The notes beneath the pieces were generated by a model. It saw only the letters and a list, made by a program, of their open reading frames with translations, was not told the DNA's origin and did no database searches. This document shows, one piece after another, positions 25,991-34,302 of a stretch of DNA of 44,630 bases. How positions within the stretch are numbered: the stretch's first letter is position 1; every line of letters starts with the position of its first letter. Both the position numbers and the translations under genes were made by a program. Where the stretch lies: the NCBI GenBank assembly GCA_904419295.1, contig CAJFRA010000004.1:68710-113339 (forward strand). Direction: 5' to 3'. Origin of the DNA: Candidatus Pseudobutyricicoccus lothianensis. Its GTDB lineage: Bacteria > Bacillota > Clostridia > Oscillospirales > Butyricicoccaceae.

Positions 25991-27067
25991 TTACAGGACC
26001 AGCAGATCCTTTTTGGTGTTCGTCAAGTTTTTCGGCCCATCGGGCGACAGCCAGATCATATCTTCAATGCGCACGCCAAACCGGCCCGCCAAGTAGATCC
26101 CCGGCTCCACTGTGATCACGTTGCCCGTCTCCAGCACTGCTTCGCTTTTCAGGCTGGCCCGGGGGTCTTCGTGGATCTCCAGACCTACGCAGTGGCCCAA
26201 GCCGTGCTGGAAGCATTCGCCGTACCCGGCTTTGGCAATGATGTCCAGCGCCAAATTGTGTATATCCCGGCCTTTGGCGCCGGCCTGCATGGCATTGCAG
26301 CAGGCCAGGTTGGCCTTCAGCACTGTGTCATAGACCTGCCGCATTTCATCGGTCACATGGTCCACTGCCACCGTGCGGGTCATATCCGAATGGTAGCCAC
26401 CATACAATGCGCCAAAATCAAAGGTGATGAAATCTCCTTTTTCCACCGGTTTGTCCGAAGGCACGCCGTGGGGCATGGAAGAATTGGCGCCGGATACCGC
26501 GATGATATCGAAACTCATGCCCTCTGCCCCGTGGCACAGCATCCGGTAATTGAGCTCGGCCGCCAGCTGTTTTTCCGTCACACCGGGGCGGATGTAATTC
26601 AGCAGCTCCTCAAAGGCCTGCTCGGCAAACCGCTGAGCAATGACGATGCACTCCACTTCCGCTTCCTCTTTGATCTCACGGATCTTTTCCAGCCGGCCTT
26701 CCAGCGGCACCAGCTGACACCCTGCCGCCCGGCGGAATTTTTCATATTCCGAAACAGACATGTTCCGGTCTTCGAATGCCAGCGTCTGCACCCCGTGCTT
26801 CTGCACCAGCTTTTTCACTTCTTCTGCATAGCTGCCCTGCATCATTTGCACTTGGTAGCCTGCTTGCCCCGCCGCCTTTGTGGCGGCTTCAATGTAACGG
26901 AAATCCGTAAAGAAATAGCCTTCCCCCTCTTTTGTCACAAAGCACAGCCCTGCGCTGGAACGGAAGGTCGTGGCATATTGGCGGTTTACCGGCAATGTGA
27001 TCATCACGGCATCGGCTGGTATCTCCCGCACCATACGCGCAATTTTTTGTAGTCTTGTTGTCTGCAT
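25991..27067 (-). CDS. M24 family Xaa-Pro aminopeptidase
   Basis: The enzyme is 358 residues and splits N-terminal residues before proline with a dinuclear metal centre. An N-terminal creatinase-like domain (1-125) precedes the pita-bread domain with all ligands: two Asp in T-F-D-F-G-A-L-Y-G-G-Y-H-S-D-M-T-R-T, His in H-G-L-G-H, Glu in T-V-E-P-G-I-Y, and Glu in R-I-E-D-M. The ATG at 27067 is chosen over a GTG at 27079. It lies in the common aminopeptidase-EF-P neighbourhood, separated from efp only by the DUF5714-like gene. Confidence 0.93.
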   Translation of the reverse strand: MQTTRLQKIARMVREIPADAVMITLPVNRQYATTFRSSAGLCFVTKEGEGYFFTDFRYIEAATKAAGQAGYQVQMMQGSYAEEVKKLVQKHGVQTLAFEDRNMSVSEYEKFRRAAGCQLVPLEGRLEKIREIKEEAEVECIVIAQRFAEQAFEELLNYIRPGVTEKQLAAELNYRMLCHGAEGMSFDIIAVSGANSSMPHGVPSDKPVEKGDFITFDFGALYGGYHSDMTRTVAVDHVTDEMRQVYDTVLKANLACCNAMQAGAKGRDIHNLALDIIAKAGYGECFQHGLGHCVGLEIHEDPRASLKSEAVLETGNVITVEPGIYLAGRFGVRIEDMIWLSPDGPKNLTNTKKDLLVL

Positions 27068-27124
27068 ATGACTCACCACTTTCCAAAAATTAAGGCCTCA
27101 CAGGGCAGCCCCTGTGGTCTTCCT

Positions 27125-28006
27125 CTATTCCACTTTACCGTTGCCTGCTTCACACAGGGCCCGGTGATAGATCTGTTGCATTGCCTGGGCGTCTTCCGCC
27201 TGGGTGCCTGCAGATTCGCACACCACCCGTGGGCACAGACCCAGCTTGACCAGCGCCGGCGCACACTGTTCAAAAAACGGACCATACTGGCTTTCCGCAA
27301 ACGTCAAGTGCCGCGCCTCGCCCCCTTTGTTGTACTCGATATGGCTAAAATGGGCGTGGAAATGGCGCATCCGCTCCATCCCCAGTTTTTCCAATCCATA
27401 GGAAAGCAGGCGTTCGTAATCCGCCGTGCAGCGAAGGCTCCCCTGTTCCCGGGCATTCAGATGCCCAAAGTCGATGCAGGGCAGCAACCGCCTGTCCCAT
27501 TGGCAGATGGCGATCACCTCTTCCAACGTACCCATTACATTCTGGCGGCCCATCGTTTCAATGCACAAGGTGATGCCGGCGAATCCCTGGGCTTCCACCT
27601 GTTCCAAAATAGCCGCCAAATTTTGCAGCGTGTGTTCCATGGCCTGCTGCCTGGTCTGGCCAGAAAGGCCGCCGCAGTGTACCACGATGCGGTCTGCTCC
27701 CATCCATTGTGCCACTTGGCAGCTGGCTATGACATATCCTATATTCTTTTGGCGGCGCTCTTCTTCTCCACTGGACAGGTTGATGAAGTAGGGGGCGTGT
27801 ACCGATAGGCGGATCTCGTGTTCCCTTGCCTTTTCACCGATCTGCCGGGCCGTTTGTTCCCCGATGTGGATGCCGCGCCCGCACTGGTATTCCAACAGGC
27901 CAAGGCCGAGGCCACGGAGCCAACCGGGAGCTTCTACGGAAGAGCGGTGGTGCTGCGAAAAGGTGTCGCCGTTGCCCGCCGGGCCAAATATCGCTTGTGT
28001 CTCCAT
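27125..28006 (-). CDS. Endonuclease IV-like (Nfo family) TIM-barrel protein
   Basis: The protein is 293 residues. It shows most Nfo-type metal ligands: His in S-V-H-A-P-Y, His in V-H-C-G-G, Glu in C-I-E-T-M-G, Asp/His in I-D-F-G-H-L-N-A-R, His in H-F-H-A-H-F-S, and Glu in V-C-E-S-A. Where endonuclease IV has D-R-H for two zinc ligands, this protein reads A-R-H, so one ligand is changed. It may therefore be a member of a clostridial Nfo-like subfamily, not a proven AP endonuclease. The ATG at 28006 has AGGAGG six bases upstream. Confidence 0.8.
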   Translation of the reverse strand: METQAIFGPAGNGDTFSQHHRSSVEAPGWLRGLGLGLLEYQCGRGIHIGEQTARQIGEKAREHEIRLSVHAPYFINLSSGEEERRQKNIGYVIASCQVAQWMGADRIVVHCGGLSGQTRQQAMEHTLQNLAAILEQVEAQGFAGITLCIETMGRQNVMGTLEEVIAICQWDRRLLPCIDFGHLNAREQGSLRCTADYERLLSYGLEKLGMERMRHFHAHFSHIEYNKGGEARHLTFAESQYGPFFEQCAPALVKLGLCPRVVCESAGTQAEDAQAMQQIYHRALCEAGNGKVE

Positions 28007-28110
28007 CCGTCGCCTCCTGGTCATGTTTTGGGCGGCTGCGCATACAGATGGAACGTGCGGCCATGCCCGTGCTCCGGCCGCCCACAAAACGGCCGGGCCT
28101 ATTTATTTCG

Positions 28111-28140
28111 ATATTACCACATTTGGGCGGTCATTCTCAA
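28111..28140 (-). promoter_or_regulatory. Possible promoter of the Nfo-like gene
   Basis: On the minus strand TTGAGA (28135-28140) and TAATAT (28111-28116) have an 18-bp spacer. It would drive the cluster nfo-like, M24 peptidase and DUF5714. Confidence 0.45.
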
Positions 28141-28155
28141 GGGGGAACTGCTGTT

Positions 28156-28941
28156 ATGCCAAAAAATATGCCGGTTTACATCGTGGCGGCTGGCCCGGAT
28201 ATTCGGGCTGCCGCTTCCCTTTCCATGCCCTGTGTCTACCTTGTTTACTCCATTGGCGCCGGCGGCGCGCTGGTGCGCGCCGAGCTGCCCGTGGGGGCCC
28301 GCGGCGGTCTGCTCGGCCTTTCCGACCACGATGCCCCTATCGAACATTTGGATCTGCAGCGGCTGTGCCGGGATCTGATGGGCGAATGTTCCCGCCGGGG
28401 GTACGGCGGCATCCTGTTGGATTTTGAGCGGCGGGAGCTGGGCCCTTTGGCCGGTGAACTCTCCCGGTTGCTGTCCCAGCGGGGGGTGCCTCATTACGTG
28501 CCACTGGAACTGGCCGCTGCAGCGCCCGGTGCCCGAGTATTGGTGCCCTCCTCGATCAGCGGCGGTTCCTTTGAGCAGATGCTGCTCAGCTATTGCCGCC
28601 GGTTTGATCCATCCCGCCTGGCTTTGGATGTGGTGCGGCTGTGCAACCAATACCCCATGCCCTCTTATGACCCGGATGGCACGCCTCTTTCTGCCCGGGA
28701 TTTTCACGCCCTCTTGGAGCAATACGATCCCACCTGCTTTTTTTCCAAAGAACTGTGTGCCAAATATTTCACTTATCACACCGGTGAAGGGGCCCACTTC
28801 GTCTTATATGATGATGTGGCCTCCACCTGGGAAAAGATCGCTGTTGCCAACCGGTTGGGCTTTTGCGGCGCCTTTGTCCTCTATCGTGACTTTGGTACGG
28901 CTTGCCGCCAGCTCTCCCTCAATCAACCAGCCGGATTATAA
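28156..28941 (+). CDS. Uncharacterised protein, possibly a degenerate GH18-like TIM barrel
   Basis: The protein is 261 residues with no signal peptide and no membrane helix. I do not recognise a named family. The segments Y-G-G-I-L-L-D-F-E (about residue 90) and D-V-A-S-T-W-E-K-I-A-V-A-N-R-L-G-F-C-G-A-F near the end resemble the catalytic strand and final barrel strands of GH18-type hydrolases. The full D-x-x-D-x-D-x-E motif is absent. The ATG at 28156 follows AAGGGGGAAC. It is transcribed divergently from the Nfo-like gene. Confidence 0.7.
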   Translation: MPKNMPVYIVAAGPDIRAAASLSMPCVYLVYSIGAGGALVRAELPVGARGGLLGLSDHDAPIEHLDLQRLCRDLMGECSRRGYGGILLDFERRELGPLAGELSRLLSQRGVPHYVPLELAAAAPGARVLVPSSISGGSFEQMLLSYCRRFDPSRLALDVVRLCNQYPMPSYDPDGTPLSARDFHALLEQYDPTCFFSKELCAKYFTYHTGEGAHFVLYDDVASTWEKIAVANRLGFCGAFVLYRDFGTACRQLSLNQPAGL

Positions 28942-28965
28942 GCGCTTGTCCCCCATTCTGAGCGG

Positions 28966-28988
28966 AAAAAGCGCGGGTTGCCCCGCGC
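28966..28988 (-). terminator. Terminator of the cysteine-rich small gene
   Basis: A 7-bp all-GC stem GCGCGGG/CCCGCGC (28971-28977 and 28982-28988) is followed on the minus strand by TTTTT. Confidence 0.75.
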
Positions 28989-29002
28989 CCTTTCCACCGG
29001 TC

Positions 29003-29200
29003 TTAGCAGCAGCAGTTGTTGTTGCAGCCGCAGTCGGACATGTAGCAATTGTTGCAGCCGCAGCCATTGTTGCCCGCGCAGTAATAATGTACCCAGATGA
29101 TGACGATGGCGATGACAACGATGATCCAGAATGCTTCATAGCCCTGGAAGAAACCGCCTCTGTAATTGCCGCATCCGCAGTTGTTGTTGTTGCAACCCAT
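29003..29200 (-). CDS. Cysteine/asparagine-rich single-helix small membrane protein
   Basis: The protein is 65 residues with 12 Cys and 12 Asn. A 23-residue N-terminal part has three Cys (3, 8 and 10). A single helix spans about 24-40 (F-W-I-I-V-V-I-A-I-V-I-I-W-V). A 25-residue tail has nine Cys (41, 47, 49, 52, 57, 59 and 63-65) in N-x-C and C-G-C patterns. The ATG at 29200 follows GGGAGGTAAC; a TTG at 29218 would add six residues. It has its own terminator. The small size, central helix and Gly/Asn richness faintly recall YjcZ-like sporulation peptides, but I know of no family with this cysteine pattern. It may bind metal or form disulphide-linked layers. Confidence 0.72.
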   Translation of the reverse strand: MGCNNNNCGCGNYRGGFFQGYEAFWIIVVIAIVIIWVHYYCAGNNGCGCNNCYMSDCGCNNNCCC

Positions 29201-29409
29201 AAAAAAGTTACCTCCCAAAAAGTTTTCTCACTCCAAGATATTGTGGAGCCCACCAGGATGTTACGGTTTTTTTGGCTGCTCTTTTGTATGTCTGCCGCTC
29301 CATCGGGTGGCGCTTCAATACCATTGTATGCCTGGCGACCAATTTGGCTACTGGCCGCCCTGTCCTTTTTTCCGGTAGGCATTCCCTTGGGGAGGTAACT
29401 GCGCCGCAG

Positions 29410-29442
29410 CAAAACAGGAGCCCCATCGGGGCCCCTGCTTTG
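29410..29442. terminator. Terminator after the DUF362 gene (bidirectional form)
   Basis: A 15-bp stem with two mismatches (arms 29410-29424 and 29428-29442) and a 3-nt loop has a T-run on both sides. It lies 12 bp downstream of the DUF362 stop. Confidence 0.75.
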
Positions 29443-29454
29443 TTTTTTCTCCTG

Positions 29455-30576
29455 TTATTGAATGGTGATCAGTTCATATTCTTTGCTGCCAATGCCCAGT
29501 TTTTCTGCGTGGTCCAAGCAGCTCTTCCAGTTGGTAGTCGGGTGTACGTTCTTGAAGTGGTCATGGTGGTCTTCGTGGTTGTGCAGCTGATCGTCCAGCA
29601 TGCTGCCCGGGATGACAGGAGCCGCATTACAGGCATCCGCACAGGCCTGGTCCAGGGCCACCGGATCAAACGAGGCAAACATGCCCACATCGGGAATGAT
29701 GGCCGTGTCGTTTTCCCCGTGGCAGTCGCAATAAGGCGACACTTGGTTGACGATGCTGATATGGAAGCAGGGGCGGCCGTCCACCACTGCCTTGGCATAT
29801 TCGGCCATCTTGCAGTTCAAATCGTCCAGCGCGCTGCCGTTGGTGTTGGAGATGGCGTCGTAGTTGCAGGCGCCAATGCAGCGGCCGCAGCCCACGCAGT
29901 TGTCATGGTTGATATGGGCCTTGTGGTCTTCATCAAAAGTGATGGCGCTGTTGGCGCAATTCTTGGCGCAAGTGTGGCAGCCACGGCACAGCTCCGGGTC
30001 CACCGTGGGCTTGCCGTCCCGGTGCATGGCCATTTTGCCCGCCCGGCTGCCGCAGCCCATGCCGATGTTCTTCAAAGCGCCGCCAAAGCCGGTCATTTCG
30101 TGGCCTTTGAAGTGGGTCAGCGAGATGAAGATATCCGCATCCATCACGGCCCGGCCGATGTAGGCGGTCTTACAGTATTCGCCGCCGTTGACCGGCACTT
30201 CTATATCGTCTGTCCCCTTCAAGCCGTCGCCGATGATGATCTGGCAGCCGGTGGAAAAGGGCGTGTAACCGTTTTCATAGGCGGCATCCATGTGATCCAG
30301 GGCATTCTTGCGCTGGCCCACATACAGGGTGTTGCAGTCGGTCAAAAAGGGTTTCCCACCCAATTCTTTTACCACATCTGCCACTACTTTGCTAAAATTG
30401 GGCCGCAGGAACGACAAATTGCCCGGCTCGCCAAAATGGATCTTGATGGCGGCGAATTTGCCGTCGAAATCAATTTGATTGATACCGGCGGCATATAGCA
30501 GCTTCTTCAGCTTTTGCAGCAGGCTGGTACCAGGCAGGGCACGCATATCCGTGAAATACACTTTCGATTTTTCCAA
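29455..30576 (-). CDS. DUF362 protein with two [4Fe-4S] ferredoxin motifs
   Basis: The protein is 373 residues. A DUF362 domain (about 1-190 and the C-terminal part) contains K-I-H-F-G-E-P-G-N and L-T-H-F-K-G-H-E-M-T-G-F-G-G. A 2x[4Fe-4S] insert has Cys197, 200, 203, 207 and Cys227, 230, 233, 237. Such proteins are common in anaerobes and presumed to carry electrons; the partner is unknown. The C-terminus has a His-rich stretch H-N-H-E-D-H-H-D-H-F. The start is probably a TTG at 30576, because family members begin M-E-K-S-K-V-Y-F and a GGTGGAGAG site lies just before it; a GTG at 30588 overlaps that site. Confidence 0.9.
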   Translation of the reverse strand: MEKSKVYFTDMRALPGTSLLQKLKKLLYAAGINQIDFDGKFAAIKIHFGEPGNLSFLRPNFSKVVADVVKELGGKPFLTDCNTLYVGQRKNALDHMDAAYENGYTPFSTGCQIIIGDGLKGTDDIEVPVNGGEYCKTAYIGRAVMDADIFISLTHFKGHEMTGFGGALKNIGMGCGSRAGKMAMHRDGKPTVDPELCRGCHTCAKNCANSAITFDEDHKAHINHDNCVGCGRCIGACNYDAISNTNGSALDDLNCKMAEYAKAVVDGRPCFHISIVNQVSPYCDCHGENDTAIIPDVGMFASFDPVALDQACADACNAAPVIPGSMLDDQLHNHEDHHDHFKNVHPTTNWKSCLDHAEKLGIGSKEYELITIQ

Positions 30577-30723
30577 TGGTCTCTCCACCTTTTCTCGATT
30601 CTCATTTTGTCAGAGCCTGCCTCCCTGCTCCTCCGCCGGAGCAGTCCAGGCAGTTCCTTTCTTCTCTTCTATTGTAACTCATGAGGTATACGCTCTGTCA
30701 AGGCTTTCCCACAAAATTCGACT

Positions 30724-32205
30724 TTAGCCCTGGGTAAGTACCCGGCCCACCGCTTGCCGCCACCCTTCCAAATTCTGTTCACGCCGTGCCTCATCCATCG
30801 TGCAGTGGTATACGGTGTCGATGGGCTTGCGGCGCTTGATCTCATCTTGGCTGCTCCAAACGCCGGTGGCCAGACCTGCCAGGTAGGCAGCGCCCAGGGC
30901 GGTGGTCTCGGTGTTTTTGGGGCGCACCACATCGATCTGGGAAATATCCGCTTGGAACTGCATCAAAAAGCCATTGCGGCTGGCTCCCCCATCTACCCGC
31001 AGTTCCCGCAGGGGCAGGCCGCTATCCTGGGCGGTGGCCCGCAGCACATCGTTGGATTGATAGGCGATGGCCTCCAAGGCAGCCCGGATGATGTGGGTGC
31101 GGTTGGTGCCCCGCGTCAGCCCCAAGATAGCTCCCCTGGCATACATATCCCAATAGGGGGCTCCCAGCCCGGTAAAGGCTGGCACAAAATATACCCCTGC
31201 ATTGTCCGGCACCTTGGCCGCAAAATACTCGCTGTCCGGCGCTTCCACAATGAACCGCATCTCATCCCGCAGCCACTGCACCACACTGCCCCCGGCAAAA
31301 ACGCTGCCTTCCAGCGCATAGGTCACTTTGCCCTGCAGCCCACAGGCTATGGTGGTCAGGAGGCCGCTTTTGCTGCGGGCAATGGTGCTGCCGGTATTCA
31401 TCAGCAAAAAGCAGCCGGTGCCATAGGTATTTTTGCAATCCCCTTCTTCAAAACAAGCTTGGCCAAACAGGGCGGCCTGCTGGTCGCCGGCAATGCCTGC
31501 TACGGGGATCTGTTTTCCTCCTATACTGGCCATGCCGAATACGCCGCTGCTGTCGCACACTTCCGGCAAGATAGAGCGGGGGATCTGCAGCGCTTCCAGC
31601 AGCTCATCATCCCATTGCAGGGTATGGATGTTGAACAGCATGGTGCGGGATGCGTTGGTGTAATCGGTCTTGTGCACCTGCCCGCCGGTGAGCTTCCAGA
31701 GCAGCCAGGTATCCACCGTGCCAAAGAGCAGCCGCCCTTGTTCCGCCAGCTGCCGCGCCTGGGACACGTTGTCCAGTATCCAGCGGATCTTCGTGGCGGA
31801 AAAATAGCCGTCGATCAAAAGGCCGGTCTTTTCCTGCACCATAGGCTCCAATCCCTGGGCCTTCAGCTGCCGGCACAGATCCGCTGTGCGGCGGCACTGC
31901 CACACGATGGCGTTGTAGACCGGCTCCCCGGTCTCTTTGTCCCATAAGATCGTGGTCTCCCGCTGGTTCGTTATGCCGATCGCTGCAATTTGCCCGGGCT
32001 GGATATTCCCCTGGGCCAGCGCTTCGCTCATAGTGCCGTAAATGGTGGCATAGATCTCCATGGGGTCCTGTTCCACCCAGCCCGCTTTGGGGTAGATCTG
32101 GGTCGTCTCCTTTTGCGCCATGGCCGCAATGGATTCATCTGCATCAAATAAAATACAGCGCGAACTGGTGGTGCCCTGGTCCAGGGCGATCACATACTGC
32201 CGCAT
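30724..32205 (-). CDS. glpK: Glycerol kinase
   Basis: GlpK phosphorylates glycerol to glycerol 3-phosphate. The 493-residue protein has the FGGY-kinase features [43 protein letters not shown] and D-G-G-A-S-R-N. The loop around [12 protein letters not shown] lacks the His that HPr phosphorylates in many Gram-positive GlpK proteins, so PTS control at this site is not expected. No glpF or glpD is adjacent. The ATG at 32205 follows GGGAGG; the leader is very short. Confidence 0.97.
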   Translation of the reverse strand: MRQYVIALDQGTTSSRCILFDADESIAAMAQKETTQIYPKAGWVEQDPMEIYATIYGTMSEALAQGNIQPGQIAAIGITNQRETTILWDKETGEPVYNAIVWQCRRTADLCRQLKAQGLEPMVQEKTGLLIDGYFSATKIRWILDNVSQARQLAEQGRLLFGTVDTWLLWKLTGGQVHKTDYTNASRTMLFNIHTLQWDDELLEALQIPRSILPEVCDSSGVFGMASIGGKQIPVAGIAGDQQAALFGQACFEEGDCKNTYGTGCFLLMNTGSTIARSKSGLLTTIACGLQGKVTYALEGSVFAGGSVVQWLRDEMRFIVEAPDSEYFAAKVPDNAGVYFVPAFTGLGAPYWDMYARGAILGLTRGTNRTHIIRAALEAIAYQSNDVLRATAQDSGLPLRELRVDGGASRNGFLMQFQADISQIDVVRPKNTETTALGAAYLAGLATGVWSSQDEIKRRKPIDTVYHCTMDEARREQNLEGWRQAVGRVLTQG

Positions 32206-32228
32206 CGTCTTCGCCTCCCTTTTTCTTC

Positions 32229-32279
32229 ATGGTATCACATCCCCGACCCTTGCGCAACGGTGCATCTTGCCGGTATAAT
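32229..32279. promoter_or_regulatory. Divergent promoters of glpK and the threonine synthase-like gene sharing a -35 palindrome
   Basis: On the plus strand TTGCGC (32250-32255) and TATAAT (32274-32279) have an 18-bp spacer. On the minus strand TTGCGC (32252-32257) and TACCAT (32229-32234) have a 17-bp spacer. The two -35 boxes overlap in the palindrome TTGCGCAA (32250-32257), so polymerase could not occupy both at once. Confidence 0.65.
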
Positions 32280-32313
32280 GGAGAAAACAACGGACGAGGA
32301 GGTTCCGGATCGT

Positions 32314-33432
32314 ATGGAGATGCAATATGTGTGCCCGCGCTGCGGCCGGCGGTATCCTGTGGAGGCTGGCCGCTGGAAGTGCAGCTGCGGCGGCTGTCTT
32401 TCCTTGGATTTTCAGGCCCCACCCCTGGATTTTGAAGCATTGGCTGCCAGCAAAGAACGTTCTTTGTGGCGTTATGCCCAAGCGCTGCCTTTGGAGCATG
32501 GCGTGAGCCGCCGGGTGTGCATGGGGGAAGGCGGCACCCCTCTCATCCCTTTGGGCGATGATGCGCCCCATGTGCTGATCAAAGGGGAGTATTTTGCACC
32601 CACTCTATCTTTCAAAGACCGGGGCGCCGCCGTATTGATGGCCCTGGCCGCCCAGCTGGGTGTGACGAGCTGCGTGGCAGACAGCAGCGGCAACGCAGGC
32701 ACCGCCATTGCCGCCTATGGCGCCCGCTTGGGAATGGAGTGCCACATCTATGTGCCCGCTTCTGCCAGCGAAAAAAAGATCGCTCAGATCAAAGCCCATG
32801 GCGCCCACATCCATCCCATCTCCGGCAGCCGGGAAGATACGGCTGCCGCAGCCATCCGCCAGGTGGAAAAAGAAGGAGCCTTTTATGCCAGCCATATCTA
32901 TAACCCCTTTTTCCATCAAGGCACCAAAACGTATGTTTATGAATTGTACGAACAGCTGGGCGGCCGCTTGCCCGATGTTCTGATCGTGCCGGTGGGCAAT
33001 GGCACTTTGCTGCTGGGGGTCTTTCGCGGCCTGGAAGACCTGCGCCGCTGGGGGATGCTGGAGAAGGTCCCCCTGGTGTTGGCCGTGCAAGCCCAAAACT
33101 GTTCTCCCATCGCCCAGGCTTTTGCGTCGGGCGGCGACCATTGGCAGCCTGTGCCCACCAGCCCTACAGAGGCTGAGGGCATCGCCATCGCCGCACCGGC
33201 CCGGGGGGATGAAATGCTGGCAGCCCTGCGGGCCTGGGGCGGCCAATGCATCACAGTGACAGAAGAACAGATCCTCACCGCCCGGGAGCAGCTGGCCCGC
33301 CGCGGCATTTATGTAGAGACCACTTCTGCCGCCAATCTGGCCGCTTTGGCACAGTACCAGCACGCCTGCCCCAACTGGCAGAAACAGTGCATTGTGGTAC
33401 CTGCCTGTGGCGCCGGTGTCAAAAGTCACTAA
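32314..33432 (+). CDS. Threonine synthase-like PLP enzyme
   Basis: This is a 372-residue fold-type II PLP enzyme. An N-terminal zinc ribbon (Cys7, 10, 23, 25) is followed by G-E-G-G-T-P, then S-F-K-D-R-G-A with the PLP-binding Lys101, S-S-G-N-A-G-T-A-I-A-A-Y, and phosphate loop V-P-V-G-N-G-T-L-L-L-G. Threonine synthase (phosphohomoserine to threonine) is the likeliest role; cysteate synthase-like or other beta-replacement activity cannot be excluded. AGGAGG lies 11 bases before the chosen ATG at 32314. No thrA or thrB is adjacent. Confidence 0.88.
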   Translation: MEMQYVCPRCGRRYPVEAGRWKCSCGGCLSLDFQAPPLDFEALAASKERSLWRYAQALPLEHGVSRRVCMGEGGTPLIPLGDDAPHVLIKGEYFAPTLSFKDRGAAVLMALAAQLGVTSCVADSSGNAGTAIAAYGARLGMECHIYVPASASEKKIAQIKAHGAHIHPISGSREDTAAAAIRQVEKEGAFYASHIYNPFFHQGTKTYVYELYEQLGGRLPDVLIVPVGNGTLLLGVFRGLEDLRRWGMLEKVPLVLAVQAQNCSPIAQAFASGGDHWQPVPTSPTEAEGIAIAAPARGDEMLAALRAWGGQCITVTEEQILTAREQLARRGIYVETTSAANLAALAQYQHACPNWQKQCIVVPACGAGVKSH

Positions 33433-33446
33433 AAAATAAGCTCATC

Positions 33447-33480
33447 AAAAAAGGGGACGGCAGTTGCCGTCCCCTTTTTT
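33447..33480. terminator. Strong bidirectional terminator
   Basis: A perfect 16-bp stem (33447-33462 and 33465-33480) with an A-run and T-run lies between the convergent threonine synthase-like and CmpB-like genes. The 2-nt formal loop will open to include the inner pairs. Confidence 0.88.
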
Positions 33481-33495
33481 GCCCTTTCTTCTGGG

Positions 33496-33924
33496 TCATG
33501 CAGCCCGGGCTTTGCTGCCTTCCGGCAATGCCCGTACCGAATGGGCTTCCCGCCGCCGCAGCTTGTCACACAAAGCAGTGGCCGGCGCACAGAGCAAGAA
33601 CCAGACAAAACTGAAGGGCAAGCAGATCTGCCCCAGCAGATTGCCTGGCACATTGGTATAATCCCATACGTTCCATTTGAGGCGCAGATTGACCAAGCAG
33701 CCTACGCCAAATTCCACCACTGTGATGATGGCGCTGCCTGCCAGGCATTTTTGCCAGCGGCGGCAGCGTTCCATCGCACCGCACAAGTTGTAGAGGATGG
33801 AAAAGCAAAAGCCGCCGGTCAATACCATAGTCCAATGGGTGAAGCCCCGCCACAGCAGCTCGATCGCGCCGTAACCGGCTCCGCCCAAGGCCAGCAGCCC
33901 AAATTGCCTGCGGATCTTTTTCAT
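33496..33924 (-). CDS. CmpB-like membrane protein (putative ABC transporter permease family)
   Basis: The protein is 142 residues with about four membrane helices. The pattern E-L-L-W-R-G-F-T-H-W-T-M, later W-N-V-W-D-Y-T-N-V-P-G-N-L-L-G-Q-I-C-L, matches the ABC_trans_CmpB family. Its name implies transport, but the function is unproven and no ATPase is adjacent. The ATG at 33924 follows GGAGTGTG; an in-frame ATG at 33939 is less well placed. The C-terminus is basic and cytoplasmic-looking. Confidence 0.8.
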   Translation of the reverse strand: MKKIRRQFGLLALGGAGYGAIELLWRGFTHWTMVLTGGFCFSILYNLCGAMERCRRWQKCLAGSAIITVVEFGVGCLVNLRLKWNVWDYTNVPGNLLGQICLPFSFVWFLLCAPATALCDKLRRREAHSVRALPEGSKARAA

Positions 33925-34125
33925 AACAGCACACTCCATGGGTCGTTTTCCCCGTTAGTGTGCCCCTTTCTCAACCAAAAAACCGCCGTCGCCTGGTTTG
34001 CATCCAGACTGTTTTTCTAAATCGGCCATCCTTTGGCCCGAGAGCATCCTTCTTCTTTTGTTCCCCTCCCATGACAAAATTTACAGATTGTTCATGCCCA
34101 AAAGCCGCGCCCCAACCCCTTTCTA

Positions 34126-34278
34126 TGTTATAATAGCGGCGGTATATAGCAGCGCTGCTGTTATGGCACACTTTGGCGGTCATTTCCCGCCAGTCGGGCT
34201 GCGATCGAGCGGCCGCCAAAAGCGGCCCGTCTTTCCCTTGGCCCCATTTCTCAAATATCATTGCCCTATGGGCTTTTT
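34126..34278 (+). promoter_or_regulatory. Extended -10 promoter and structured leader of the CBS gene
   Basis: TGTTATAAT (34126-34134) is an extended -10 box without a clear -35. The 160-nt leader can form successive hairpins: AGCAG/CTGCT near 34150, GGCGG/CCGCC near 34173-34190, GGCCGC/GCGGCC around 34212-34227, and GCCC/GGGC (34263-34273) directly followed by five T. The last resembles a weak attenuator seven bases before the AAGGAG site. No known riboswitch consensus was recognised. Otherwise 33925-34125 shows no gene. Confidence 0.4.
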
Positions 34279-34302
34279 GTAAAGAAGGAGCTTTTATCCC
34301 CT

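Noticed and set aside
30617-30655. GC-rich hairpin (TGCTCC/GGAGCA) between glpK and the DUF362 gene.
   Set aside because: There is no T-run on the minus strand after it, so it is not supported as an intrinsic terminator.
33960-34080. Hairpins on the minus strand before the CmpB-like gene with a GATGCAAACC stretch recalling c-di-GMP-I riboswitches.
   Set aside because: The other conserved parts of that riboswitch (GGCAAACC, GGTAGC) are missing, and the pairing does not fit.
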